From Candolleomyces eurysporus (Eukaryota > Basidiomycota > Agaricomycetes > Agaricales > Psathyrellaceae): 64,000 bases of DNA. This document shows positions 1 to 9,526 of this stretch, one piece after another. The stretch is from positions 124,001 to 188,000 of the forward strand of contig JANBPK010001037.1 of assembly GCA_027579435.1 (NCBI GenBank). The letters are read 5' to 3'. Within the stretch, counting starts at the first letter, position 1. Each line of letters opens with the position of its first letter. The position numbers and the translations under genes were made by a program. The notes under the pieces were generated by a model. It saw nothing but the letters and a program-made list of their open reading frames with translations. It was not told the origin of the DNA and did no database searches.

Positions 1-362
1 ACGACCCGGAAGGACTTACTGGTGGAGGTAGTCGCTTCCGCTCTGCTGAACAGCAGTCAGCCAGGAAGGAGCAACGCAAGCGTTTCCAGTTCGAAAAGTC
101 CGCCTCAGATGATGAGCTTGAAGACGAATTGGATGACAATTTGGATGAAATTGGCGATGCTGTGAAGCGTCTCAAATCTCTGGGAATGACGATGGGTCAA
201 GAGCTTGACTCCCAGAATACCCGTATTGAGCGCATCGATGGCAAGGCTGGTGGTCTTGACAACCGTCTGTTCAGGAATACCGAGAGGGTGTGTACTGTCC
301 AATTTTTCTTCTTTCGTGTCGCTGACTATATTTCTCCATTCCAGTTGAAGAAGATCACTTAG
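1..362 (+). CDS. sec9: SNAP-25/Sec9-type t-SNARE, C-terminal part (5' end outside window)
   Basis: The frame opens at base 3 and has no start in the window, so only the last ~100 residues are present. They form a Qc-type SNARE helix with heptad spacing (DELEDELDDNLDEIGDAVKR, then LKSLGMTMGQELDSQN) and the typical family ending NRLFRNTER followed by LKKIT and a stop. The last exon is joined across a 57-bp intron at 288-344 (GTGTGT to CCAG). Because that intron is a multiple of three it also reads through without a stop. The family acts on the plasma membrane with syntaxin and synaptobrevin in fusion of secretory vesicles. The family call is firm; the name sec9 follows from being the fungal SNAP-25 homologue. 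Confidence 0.88.
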   Translation, partial: DPEGLTGGGSRFRSAEQQSARKEQRKRFQFEKSASDDELEDELDDNLDEIGDAVKRLKSLGMTMGQELDSQNTRIERIDGKAGGLDNRLFRNTERVCTVQFFFFRVADYISPFQLKKIT

Positions 363-645
363 ATCGTTCCTGTTTATGGCGGATGCGGGTCTACAACACC
401 TTCAGACTAAGTATACCCGAATTTCAGTTGCCTTTCGATCATTCTCATAATTGTACATCGGAAATTTAGGTTATCAGGTAGATTGGGACTGTATCTTTTG
501 TTCTCTCGTGGACACAATTACAACTAGTGGTTTAGAAACATGCCGAGTTAGCTTCAGAACAGAAACTCAGAGCTTCGAAGGAGCTCACCGTTTTGCGGTT
601 AAGCCACCCATTGACACGCGATCACGCCTAACTCACGTGTGGTGG
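363..645. other. Sec9 3' flank and original upstream region of the SRA gene
   Basis: I see no gene here. The stretch holds the end of the t-SNARE transcript and runs up to the retrotransposon target site. Before insertion it would have continued directly into the sequence now at 9433, so it is probably part of the displaced promoter of the SRA-domain gene. It contains an E-box-like CACGTG at about 635. Confidence 0.5.
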
Positions 646-650
646 TCCTG
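646..650. other. Target-site duplication, left copy (TCCTG)
   Basis: TCCTG directly precedes the 5' LTR and is repeated directly after the 3' LTR at 9428-9432. Five bases is the usual size for Ty3/gypsy integrases. Confidence 0.95.
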
Positions 651-846
651 TGTAGCGGCTGCGAATATCTTTTCTCCTCTTAGATATGACTAATCGTCGG
701 ACTTCTAAATATCTCTATATATACTGCGCTGTAGGTATCGACGCTCCCTAGCTTACCTTGAATACGATAGCACTCAAACAGTCTATCCTCTCGCGTGAGC
801 TCTTCGTGTGTCGAGACTAGCCGTCCTACGACAGCTCCTCGCCACA
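651..846 (+). repeat. 5' LTR (196 bp)
   Basis: It starts TG and ends CA and matches 9232-9427 base for base. A TATATATA stretch at about 717-724 could serve as the TATA box of the element promoter. An AP-1-like TGACTAA lies at 687-693. The polyprotein start codon is 127 bp downstream of this LTR. Confidence 0.97.
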
Positions 847-973
847 TATTTTTGACTGCCAACTCGACTATCGCCAAACTAGCTTTTCTCTATACCCTCT
901 CTCACTACCGTCCTCGACGCCAACGGATAAGCCGGGTCTGATCAACCAAAGCCTTCCTAGCTCGACGGACACC

Positions 974-3900
974 ATGCACCCTCGCTACAACTTGCGTTTC
1001 AGCTCCCGCAATGGGTCTGCTGCTGGACGGAACGGGACGCCCAATGGCCAAGGTGTGTCGTTACCCAGTGGTGTTACTAACCGCACCATTCCTTCCTTCA
1101 GCCCACCTACCGGGACTCAGGAGAGCGAACAGCCTCCGCCCGCTGCCCAGACGACTCTGCGTGCAGCCGGTTCTATTCCCTCGCCCGCTCCGATGGAAGG
1201 CGAGGAGGTTCTCAATATACCCGATACCAACGAGCCAAGCGGCACGTTTGCGACCGCTACCTTTGTATCTCCCGAACATACGTCCTCTAGTGAGGATAAT
1301 ACACCTGTTTTTACCCCCTATACCCAGGCTCAGCGCCTCGATACCCCACCATCGTTGTCACCGGAGCTCGCGAGCAGGTCTCGCAGCCCCATTCAGCTGG
1401 ATTCGGACCAGGAGAACGCCGTCCGCATCGCGCAGTCCAACCTGACTCGTGTTCAGAAGGACCTCATTCATAGGAGGCAGGAACGAGTTGCCCAACGTGA
1501 GCGCTCGTCTTCTCGAGGTGAAGGCACCTCTCGCCGCAGAGGCAAGCAAATAGATCCCAGGAATTGGGGATCGTCTGGTATCCCTGACAACGACCTCGAT
1601 GTCGTTGCTCAGCGTCGCGCCCTAAAGCTGTATAGCTTAATGAAGGACCAGGCTGGTAAGCCTGACGATAGTGCTGACCAGACCAGCAGCAATGAGGACC
1701 CGGAGGATGCCAATCGTGGCATCGCTGTCGCGCGTAAGAAGTCCAAGAAGGACAAAGGGTCCCGCAAGAAGAATAAGAAATCCTCCGAGAGGCAACGCAG
1801 CGCCTCGGCACCGATCTCTCGAGAGTTCGACGACGTGATCGACAAAGTCACCGGAGGGCGTCAGCACGAAACCACCTCCAAGAAGGCTCGCTTCGGTGAG
1901 CACAAGACTGCTAAGCACAAGCAGTCCACGGCTTCGAGGAATATGAAGCCCGTCAACCAGATAAACCCTGATTCATACCTCGGACGTGCCCTCAAAGGTG
2001 CAGCACGAGCAAAGCCTAATGGTAAGGCTCGCTACCCAGATTCCGACTCAGACGACGAGAACGACGGAGACTATGATCCGTCTAGCTCAGACGACGAATC
2101 CTCCAGCTCGGAAGATAGCAACGAAAGTATTACCAGTTCCTCGGACCACGGAAGCTCAGATTCGTCAGATAGCTCCGACTCGTCTAGCAGCGACGAGACT
2201 ACCAGCTTGTCTGAAGACTCTAGTGACTCTGATAGCTCGGTCTCGAGCGAATCTGATAGTTCTCGTGATAAGAAACGCAAGAAGTCTTCCAGCCGGAAGC
2301 GGAGGAATCATCGTTGGCGCAAGCAGGGCTCAGCCCTGAAGCCCATCGAACCCCAGATCTACAACGGGGAAGATGATACTTATCTATTCCACAAGTTCAT
2401 GACGCAAGGCACCGATTACGTCGTTCAGGGAAAGGTCGAAAAGCGTCGACAAGTCACTGTGCTGTCCAACTTCATGAGCGGCAAGGCGTATACATTCTAT
2501 ACTCGCGAGGTCTCATTCTCCAAGAAGAAATGGGAACTGAAGAAGTTCTTCCAAGAGCTCTTCAATTACTGCTTCCCTGTTGATTTCCGCATGCGACAGC
2601 GCAAGAAACTTAGCCGTTGTTTCCAGAATAATAGATCTGTCAAGGAGTATGCCTCCGAGCTCAATGAACTATTTGTTACCATCGGATTCTCTGACAAGCG
2701 TGAACGTGTTCATAAGCTATGGACTGGCCTCCGTCCTTCACTTCAGAAAGCTCTTTGGATTGACAAATTGAATCCAGAGACCTCAGCCTGGAAGCAAGTA
2801 GTTCGTATTGCCGAAATCAACGAGATCGCAGAATCCATATCTGTACCTCATCATCGAAGCTATGAAGAAAATTCCGAGCATTCCAAGCATCGCAACAAGG
2901 GTCGAGATCGTCGATCTCATCACGGAAATGACTCCAAGGGTCATCGCAAGGGTCGCCGTAACTCATTTGGCAAAAAGACCAACCAGACTCCTCATTTTTC
3001 GTCTAATGACCACAAGTTCAAGAAATGGGACGATAAGTGCCACGAGCAGAAGCCATTCCGAAAGACTCGCTCTCAGATGTCTGACCGAGAGAGAGACGAA
3101 CTTCGCGCATCAGGAAAATGCTTTAACTGCAAGGAGATGGGGCACCAGGCACGTCACTGTCCCAAGAATACTAAAATCTCTATGCCTCAAGCTGGAGGCT
3201 CCCGGATGCGGAATTACAACATCGAGATTGATGTACAGGAGACAGAACGTCTCCGAGACCTTGCCGACACTACAGAATCCTTAGACATGCTCACTATCGG
3301 AATGATGAACATCGAAGACTATGAGTTTGACTCGGAAAATGATGACTACAGCTCCGATTTTAGCAGTAGAAGCGTCCCCTCTATCACTGAAGATCCTGAG
3401 TGGATCCCCAACAGGGATCACTCATTTCCTTACGACGTTTGCTTACCTCTTCAGGAGGAATTAGGGGATGGAATAGCTGCAAAGGCTGAAGCCCAGCTTT
3501 CGTATTGGGGCTTCTATCCAGGTGATGGCTACAAGGACACAAGGAGTGATGAATATGGTCCAGAACAACGATTCCATGTCTACCAGACTGGCAATGACAT
3601 GTATGTGATTATGGATGCACTTTGGCTCGATGGGGATGAAACTTTAGTCCCTAAATCCGACCTAGAAAATCCTGACTTCAATATTTGCCATTGGTATGGC
3701 AATGTGACTCGTGCTCGCAAAGGATGGCCTCCAAGCCAGGCAATAACTCGTTCTTGTCTCCGTATTGAAGATCCTTATGCATTCAATGCTGAAAAGGCTC
3801 TATTCTCAGGAAGATCTTATCCAGGGGAATGTTCTAACCCCACCTTCACCACTCGACATCGCTTTATTGTTTCCAAAAGCGTGCATGACTCTAATGTCTA

Positions 3901-6900
3901 CAATATATTGGACCAGGAACTTCGATTCAAGACTACGATCGCTGCTGAATCACTAAAGAACCCCAAATTCAATATAGTCAAGTGGTATGGAAGACGGATT
4001 GTGCGGGGCTTTACCGCTTTTGCAGACGCGCTTTACGGCCCTGACAGTGGCCCAGAGGACGATTTTATGTCATTGTTATTCCAAGAAGTTGACCCTGAGC
4101 AATCCGAAATTGAGTATCAGGTGAATTACATTCAGGAACTCAACGCACTCGCTTCCAGAACTGAATTAGACCAAGACGGGGATTATGAGGTCATTATTGG
4201 ACTCCACGGACAGCAGGTTGAGGCCGGAACTTACCCTGCCATTCAGAGAAGCTCATCCGCTGTCAAGGACGCAAAAAGATTCATTCCTAAGCCAGTCGTT
4301 ATTGTCGTACAAATTAACGGACACCCATGTCGTGCATTAGTCGACAGTGGTTCTCTCGGAGACTTCATCAGCAGTACAATTGCCGAGCAGCTGCGTGTTC
4401 AACGCATCGAGCTTGCCACTCCTGTTGGAGTACAACTTGCAGTCCAAGGCTCTCGGACCAAAATCAACTACGGAACTCGAGTACAATTCGGCTACCAAAG
4501 GGTCAATGAGCAGAGATATTTTGATATCATTAATATCTCAAATTTCGACGTCATTCTCGGGACTCCTTTCCTCTACCAACACCAAGTTTCCATTGGACTT
4601 AACCCATCTCGAATCGTCATCGGATCTGATGAGGCACTGCCGCTCCGTGGCGAATCTGTCACCACACTGTCCTCTCGCAGTATGGCCGTCTACGAGGAAA
4701 GAATTGACCAAGTTCGTCAAGAACTGGTTGATTATGCAAAGCCCCTCTGTAAGAAGGCTTCGGAGACACCCTTACCACCGCTTCGTGCTATAAACCATCG
4801 TATTCCGCTTATAGACCCGAGTAAGAAGTATACATGGCGACCTTCGAGGTGCCCGGAACCTTTATTAGGCCAGTGGGTTGAAAAGCGGAATGACTACGTC
4901 AATACAGGGCGATGGGAACCCTCTCCATCATTCAACGCAGTTCCAATGCTCTGTATACCAAAGCCGAGCAAACCTGGAGAGCCTGTTCGACTTCGTACAG
5001 TCGTAGACCTTCGAGAACGTAACGCCAACACTCGTAAGATGGCTTCTCCACTTCCTGACATGGAAGGGATTCTGCGCCGTGTGTCTCGCGCAAAGTATAG
5101 GTCTATTATCGACGGTCAGGATGCATATGAACAGATCAGGATTGAGCCAGATGACGTACCAAATTCGGCTATGATCACTCCGAACGGAACCATGTTGTCG
5201 CACGTAATGCAACAAGGCGATTGCAATGCCGTCGCTACCTTCCAGACCATCATGGTTAGCTTATTCTCCCCTTACATTGGCAAATGGATTGATATCTACC
5301 TTGATGACATCCTCATCTATTCTGGAACCCTTGAGGAACATGTTAAGCATGTCAAACTTGTCATTGACACTCTGAAAAGGGAAAAGTTTTTTCTGAGTGA
5401 AAAGAAACTGCATTTTCTTACCCAAGAAATGAAAGTTCTTGGCCGGATCATCGACGATGAAGGCATCCGAATGGACCCTGACAAGGTCGACGCACTTGTA
5501 CGGTGGAAAACTCCTACCAACCGTGATTTGTTGCGTGGGTTTCTCGGATCGGCTGGATACCTCGCAGATGACATAGACAGGGTCAGAATACCTATGGGAA
5601 TATTACATGGGTTAACCGGGGATACAGTTCCATTCCGTTGGGAATACACTCACCAACGCGCCTTTCAAGACATCAAGGACTTAGCCATGAGGTGCAAGGA
5701 CCATCACAGAAAGCCCCTCGTTTACGATGAGGGTGCTCTGCCTATCAACGTTGTGACTGACGGATGCGGCACGGGCATAGCTGGCGTTGTCAGCCAGGGC
5801 GACGACTGGAAAACGGCCGCAGTAGCTGCATTCTTCTCAGCTAAACTCAACCCTGCACAGCAGAATTACCCCGTTCATGAAATCGAAATGCTTGCTGGTG
5901 TAGAAACGATGATGCGCCATCGCGATATCCTTCAAGGTATCCGTTTTCGCTGGTACACGGACCACAAAGGTCTAATTCACCTGCTGAAGCAGAAAAACCT
6001 ATCTGGTCGTCAAGCCAGGTGGTTAGAAAAGATCTCTCAGTTCGATTTTGAGGTGATCTACGTACCTGGCGCTGAGAACATCCTCTCGGACGCTTTGTCC
6101 CGCCTCTACTCCTTTGATGCTCCAGGAACGGTACGCGCGCGTAGCGAATACACATATCATGATGTCGTTGACAACGACTCCATCACCGCCCATTTGATCT
6201 CGATGCCAGTCCTTGTCGGTGCGGAGGGCGCGAATGCTGTTGCGCTAAGGCCCAAGCGGTCTCGAAAAAGACCTGCTACACCACCTGCCGAAACTGGTCG
6301 ACCAGAGACTGGTCGTGAATTCGCTGCCAGGGTGGCTCCACATTTCGTCCTCAAAGGCCCTAAGGAACGAAAGGAGGGCGGGAGTGACCGGACTAGCAAA
6401 AAAGACGCAGCCGACGTCGAGAGTAGCAACCGCGAGAAACTCGTCATCAGAATTCCCGCTCGCCAGGCTAAACCTGCCCCAGATCAAGAAAACGAGCCCC
6501 CAGCGGCGCCTTCACTCATTGACATTGTACGCGACGCCGACCCTAGCCTTGACCTAACCGAGTTCCTGAAAGGGAAATATTCTGAAGATCCGTTCTTCGA
6601 TATGATACTGAAAGACAGCGGACACTTCAGAAACTTCGTAGTGGAAGACGGGTTGATTTACCTTCAGAGGCTTGACCAAACTCTACTGTGTATTCCGAAA
6701 ATCGAATACAACGGTCGAAATATTCGCGAGATCGTCATCTCAGAAGCACACTCTATCCTTGCTCACCTAGGACCGAGAAAAACCACCGATTATCTTCGTG
6801 ATTACTGCTGGTGGAAGACAATGGTCTCTGATATTCAGTCCTATTGCGACTCGTGCATCACCTGTAAACGCTCAAAGCCATCCAATCAGAAGCCGTATGG

Positions 6901-9004
6901 TTTATTGAATCCGCTGCCCGTACCTGCGCAACCTTGGGAATCAATTGGCGTCGATTTTGTCGGCCCACTTCCCGAATCGAAAGATCGTGATGCGTCTTAC
7001 GACTCAGTTACTGTCATCATCGACTTGCTGACTGGTATGGTACACCTCGTACCTAGTCGGACAAATTATACAGCCCGCCAAGTCGCTGAACTGATCTTCG
7101 CCGAAGTATACAAGCACCACGGCCTACCGCACTCTATTGTCAGTGATCGTGATGTACTGTTCACGAGCTTATTTTGGCAGCACTTACATGAGCTCATTGG
7201 TACTCGACTCAACATGTCGAGCGCCTATCATCCCGAGTCCGACGGTTCAACGGAACGCGCCAATCGTACCATCACGCAAATGCTGCGTCAGTGCATCAGC
7301 CCCAACCAAAAGGACTGGGTATTGAAACTTCCTGCCATCGAATTCGCTATCAACTCCGCTAGATCTGAGAGTACCGGCTACGCACCATTTTTCCTGAACA
7401 CCGGTAGAATGCCGCGATCGTTCATCTGGAACTCAGCAACTAAGACCGAGTACCCTGGAGTTCGAGTGTTTGCGCAACGACTGAAGTCCGCCATCATGGC
7501 TGCACATGACAGTATCTTAGCGGCGCGTGTCAAACAGACCAGAACCGCAAATAGGCGCCGACAGATAACTCCTTTCAAGGAGGGAGATCTCGTCTACATC
7601 TCCTCGCAGAATATCAGCGTTCCAAAGGGTCTGGCCCGAAAACTCGTACCTAAGTTCATTGGCCCTTATCCCATCCTGAAGGACTTTGGAAATAACTCAT
7701 ATCGCATCGGGTTGTCTCAGAATCTGCGTAAACGAGGAGTTCATGACGTGTTTCACTCCTCGAAGCTTCGAATTCACGTACCGAACGATGATCGACTGTT
7801 TCCTGGTCGGTCTGACAACCAAATTTGGCAAGCAGAAGACCCTGAACAAGAATGGGCGGTCAGCCGAATTAATTCTCATACAGGGTCGAAAGATAACGCA
7901 CTGTTTGAAGTGGTGTGGAAGGATGGGGACAGCACCTGGTTCCCCTATTCGAAAATTTCACATCTAACCGCTTTGGATCAATATTTCGAGGCTCTTGGTA
8001 TTTCCAGAGTTGCAGACTTACCCGAGGGACACGGAAAGCCAAACGAGGATGAGCAAGTCCTGCTTGGCTTACTCCTGCTGTCGCCACTCGAAATTTTGCC
8101 TATAAATTCCACCCTCGATCCACTTCTACTTTCCACCGTTATCCTTCCCTTTTCCATTCGCTTCCAGCTCGCCTCCGCTTTCGTATCCGACGCAATGTCT
8201 TCTTTCCTCAACCAACCTGCCATTTCCGCGCGGATCAGCCATTGCATCACATACGACCATCGCACCAACCTCATCACGCTCATCGACAACCAACAGAACC
8301 GTCGCTTCACCATCCATCCTGCCCAGCTCAAAACCATGCTCCAGTTCGACTATTTCATCCGCAAACAGCCCGGCAAACACGCTAGCGCCCAAGCTCCCCT
8401 CGGTTTCTCTACCTTTAGCGACGTCTACAATCGATGCGCTAATACCACCGAAAAGATCGCTTACCTCACCAACGAAGGCTACAAGACTACTAGCCCTTCA
8501 GTCGACAAACATCTAATCGACCTTTCGATGATCAACACCCGCATTCAGCAACGAGATCCAGCCCTCGAAACCTTGGGAATCGTGGATCATAACGGCGCCA
8601 CTAATCAACGCAGCGTCGCCACCGTCGGTCGAATGATGATGTCGCGTATTGAGGATCTGGAAAGGAGGGAGACGAAGAATCGATTCGCAAAGAATAGGTT
8701 GAAGTTCAGGAAAGAGAAGCGCTTCGGTCATCCCGGCGATGAAACCTTTCATCTGAATGCTCTCGCCTTCACCGGCAACGGTACCCCTATCACTCAGTCA
8801 CCTGCCCTTTCGAACATCGGCCTTCAAGACTTCACTGAAGACGGCTCCAACAGCTCCATCGACATGCTTATTGACGGAAATCAAAGCCTCGATAATTCCC
8901 TATTGGACTTTGCAGCTGCCTTCGACCCGGAGGACACCTCTACTTCCACCTCTACCTCTGCTTCCACCTCTACCACGGCCCCTACCACTACCACTGCCGA
9001 TTAA
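974..9004 (+). CDS. Gag-Pol polyprotein of Ty3/gypsy chromovirus
   Basis: A single frame of 2676 codons. In order: a long Ser/Arg-rich N-terminus; a Ser/Asp tract (about residues 352-432) followed by a basic stretch; a retrotransposon Gag domain (about 460-615); a CCHC knuckle CFNCKEMGHQARHC (from Cys716); a linker with two similar modules (866-917 and 963-1012); an aspartic protease with LVDSGS (Asp1124); reverse transcriptase with YLDD (1442-1445); RNase H (TDG Asp1596, later YTDHKGL); and integrase with an HHCC zinc finger and D1994, D2058, E2094 (D-35-E spacing). A GPY motif near 2230 and a chromodomain (about 2294-2342) follow. Another 330 residues run on past the chromodomain, which is unusual. 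Gag and Pol share one frame, so proteolysis must separate them. Confidence 0.95.
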   Translation: MHPRYNLRFSSRNGSAAGRNGTPNGQGVSLPSGVTNRTIPSFSPPTGTQESEQPPPAAQTTLRAAGSIPSPAPMEGEEVLNIPDTNEPSGTFATATFVSPEHTSSSEDNTPVFTPYTQAQRLDTPPSLSPELASRSRSPIQLDSDQENAVRIAQSNLTRVQKDLIHRRQERVAQRERSSSRGEGTSRRRGKQIDPRNWGSSGIPDNDLDVVAQRRALKLYSLMKDQAGKPDDSADQTSSNEDPEDANRGIAVARKKSKKDKGSRKKNKKSSERQRSASAPISREFDDVIDKVTGGRQHETTSKKARFGEHKTAKHKQSTASRNMKPVNQINPDSYLGRALKGAARAKPNGKARYPDSDSDDENDGDYDPSSSDDESSSSEDSNESITSSSDHGSSDSSDSSDSSSSDETTSLSEDSSDSDSSVSSESDSSRDKKRKKSSSRKRRNHRWRKQGSALKPIEPQIYNGEDDTYLFHKFMTQGTDYVVQGKVEKRRQVTVLSNFMSGKAYTFYTREVSFSKKKWELKKFFQELFNYCFPVDFRMRQRKKLSRCFQNNRSVKEYASELNELFVTIGFSDKRERVHKLWTGLRPSLQKALWIDKLNPETSAWKQVVRIAEINEIAESISVPHHRSYEENSEHSKHRNKGRDRRSHHGNDSKGHRKGRRNSFGKKTNQTPHFSSNDHKFKKWDDKCHEQKPFRKTRSQMSDRERDELRASGKCFNCKEMGHQARHCPKNTKISMPQAGGSRMRNYNIEIDVQETERLRDLADTTESLDMLTIGMMNIEDYEFDSENDDYSSDFSSRSVPSITEDPEWIPNRDHSFPYDVCLPLQEELGDGIAAKAEAQLSYWGFYPGDGYKDTRSDEYGPEQRFHVYQTGNDMYVIMDALWLDGDETLVPKSDLENPDFNICHWYGNVTRARKGWPPSQAITRSCLRIEDPYAFNAEKALFSGRSYPGECSNPTFTTRHRFIVSKSVHDSNVYNILDQELRFKTTIAAESLKNPKFNIVKWYGRRIVRGFTAFADALYGPDSGPEDDFMSLLFQEVDPEQSEIEYQVNYIQELNALASRTELDQDGDYEVIIGLHGQQVEAGTYPAIQRSSSAVKDAKRFIPKPVVIVVQINGHPCRALVDSGSLGDFISSTIAEQLRVQRIELATPVGVQLAVQGSRTKINYGTRVQFGYQRVNEQRYFDIINISNFDVILGTPFLYQHQVSIGLNPSRIVIGSDEALPLRGESVTTLSSRSMAVYEERIDQVRQELVDYAKPLCKKASETPLPPLRAINHRIPLIDPSKKYTWRPSRCPEPLLGQWVEKRNDYVNTGRWEPSPSFNAVPMLCIPKPSKPGEPVRLRTVVDLRERNANTRKMASPLPDMEGILRRVSRAKYRSIIDGQDAYEQIRIEPDDVPNSAMITPNGTMLSHVMQQGDCNAVATFQTIMVSLFSPYIGKWIDIYLDDILIYSGTLEEHVKHVKLVIDTLKREKFFLSEKKLHFLTQEMKVLGRIIDDEGIRMDPDKVDALVRWKTPTNRDLLRGFLGSAGYLADDIDRVRIPMGILHGLTGDTVPFRWEYTHQRAFQDIKDLAMRCKDHHRKPLVYDEGALPINVVTDGCGTGIAGVVSQGDDWKTAAVAAFFSAKLNPAQQNYPVHEIEMLAGVETMMRHRDILQGIRFRWYTDHKGLIHLLKQKNLSGRQARWLEKISQFDFEVIYVPGAENILSDALSRLYSFDAPGTVRARSEYTYHDVVDNDSITAHLISMPVLVGAEGANAVALRPKRSRKRPATPPAETGRPETGREFAARVAPHFVLKGPKERKEGGSDRTSKKDAADVESSNREKLVIRIPARQAKPAPDQENEPPAAPSLIDIVRDADPSLDLTEFLKGKYSEDPFFDMILKDSGHFRNFVVEDGLIYLQRLDQTLLCIPKIEYNGRNIREIVISEAHSILAHLGPRKTTDYLRDYCWWKTMVSDIQSYCDSCITCKRSKPSNQKPYGLLNPLPVPAQPWESIGVDFVGPLPESKDRDASYDSVTVIIDLLTGMVHLVPSRTNYTARQVAELIFAEVYKHHGLPHSIVSDRDVLFTSLFWQHLHELIGTRLNMSSAYHPESDGSTERANRTITQMLRQCISPNQKDWVLKLPAIEFAINSARSESTGYAPFFLNTGRMPRSFIWNSATKTEYPGVRVFAQRLKSAIMAAHDSILAARVKQTRTANRRRQITPFKEGDLVYISSQNISVPKGLARKLVPKFIGPYPILKDFGNNSYRIGLSQNLRKRGVHDVFHSSKLRIHVPNDDRLFPGRSDNQIWQAEDPEQEWAVSRINSHTGSKDNALFEVVWKDGDSTWFPYSKISHLTALDQYFEALGISRVADLPEGHGKPNEDEQVLLGLLLLSPLEILPINSTLDPLLLSTVILPFSIRFQLASAFVSDAMSSFLNQPAISARISHCITYDHRTNLITLIDNQQNRRFTIHPAQLKTMLQFDYFIRKQPGKHASAQAPLGFSTFSDVYNRCANTTEKIAYLTNEGYKTTSPSVDKHLIDLSMINTRIQQRDPALETLGIVDHNGATNQRSVATVGRMMMSRIEDLERRETKNRFAKNRLKFRKEKRFGHPGDETFHLNALAFTGNGTPITQSPALSNIGLQDFTEDGSNSSIDMLIDGNQSLDNSLLDFAAAFDPEDTSTSTSTSASTSTTAPTTTTAD
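8101..8197 (+). promoter_or_regulatory. Candidate internal promoter before a second start codon in the element
   Basis: A TATAAATT sits at 8101-8108, then about 85 bases rich in C and T, then ATG at 8195-8197 in the polyprotein frame. This resembles a fungal core promoter plus leader. Translated as part of the polyprotein it gives a low-complexity Leu/Ser/Pro stretch, as expected for non-coding sequence that merely stays open. From this ATG a 269-residue protein could be made separately (8195-9004). This is inference from composition and position only. Confidence 0.35.
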
Positions 9005-9200
9005 CCTTAATTTTATACCCACTCTTGTACGTTTGGATTCGCTCTTAGTCTCTCGTTTTTTTTTATTCTCGATGCATCTTTACGGCCCACCATAGCTCGA
9101 TACCCACGCTCTTTGATTCGCGTCTCTGTTTTGTTTCGGACGTTGTGTTTCGTTGATCACTTGCACACTCGTTTATTTCTCTATCTACTTAGAATCGGGA
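9005..9200 (+). other. Untranslated tail of the retrotransposon
   Basis: This stretch between the polyprotein stop and the hairpin is T-rich, with several TTTT runs. I see no gene in it. Confidence 0.6.
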
Positions 9201-9231
9201 AACTATTCCTTTAGAATAGTTGGAGGGCGTA
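9201..9231 (+). promoter_or_regulatory. Polypurine tract region with adjacent 8-bp hairpin
   Basis: AACTATTC (9201-9208) and GAATAGTT (9214-9221) form a perfect 8-bp stem with a 5-base loop. It is followed by the purine-rich GGAGGG just before the 3' LTR. The purine stretch is the likely plus-strand primer site. The hairpin's role is unknown. Confidence 0.55.
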
Positions 9232-9427
9232 TGTAGCGGCTGCGAATATCTTTTCTCCTCTTAGATATGACTAATCGTCGGACTTCTAAATATCTCTATA
9301 TATACTGCGCTGTAGGTATCGACGCTCCCTAGCTTACCTTGAATACGATAGCACTCAAACAGTCTATCCTCTCGCGTGAGCTCTTCGTGTGTCGAGACTA
9401 GCCGTCCTACGACAGCTCCTCGCCACA
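9232..9427 (+). repeat. 3' LTR (196 bp)
   Basis: This copy is identical to the 5' LTR and ends 99 bp before the start codon of the SRA-domain gene. Its TATATA stretch at about 9298-9305 faces that gene, so LTR-driven transcription into it is possible. Confidence 0.97.
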
Positions 9428-9432
9428 TCCTG
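9428..9432. other. Target-site duplication, right copy (TCCTG)
   Basis: It matches the left copy at 646-650 exactly, which marks the original insertion point. Confidence 0.95.
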
Positions 9433-9526
9433 CTGGCGCTTGACTAATCGTTCTTCCTCCAATCGCGTCTTCATACCTTGTCCCAACGCTCGTGGCATTC
9501 GAACTCTAGCCTTCTGTCCTCATAAA

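Larger units (their letters stand above)
651..9427 (+). mobile_element. Complete Ty3/gypsy LTR retrotransposon (chromovirus type)
   Basis: The element is 8777 bp and is bounded by two identical 196-bp LTRs (TGTAGCGG...CGCCACA), with the 5-bp target duplication TCCTG at 646-650 and 9428-9432. Inside is one open frame with Gag, zinc knuckle, protease, reverse transcriptase, RNase H, integrase and chromodomain, in the order used by chromoviruses. Identical LTRs, an intact frame and a perfect target duplication all point to recent insertion. No match to the initiator-Met tRNA 3' end is visible just after the 5' LTR (from 847), so priming may be by another tRNA or by self-priming. It is inserted about 100 bp before the start codon of the SRA-domain gene, in the same orientation. 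Confidence 0.97.

Noticed and set aside
847..880. Primer binding site for initiator-Met tRNA
   Set aside because: The sequence after the 5' LTR does not match the tRNA-iMet 3' end (TGGTATCAGA-like), so no primer site was annotated.
2071..2280. Antisense acidic open frame in the Gag region
   Set aside because: It is the complement of the Ser/Asp repeat tract of the polyprotein; low-complexity codons keep several frames open.
651..9427. Repeat-induced point mutation or decay of the retrotransposon
   Set aside because: The two LTRs are identical and the 2676-codon frame has no internal stop, so there is no sign of RIP-like C-to-T decay.
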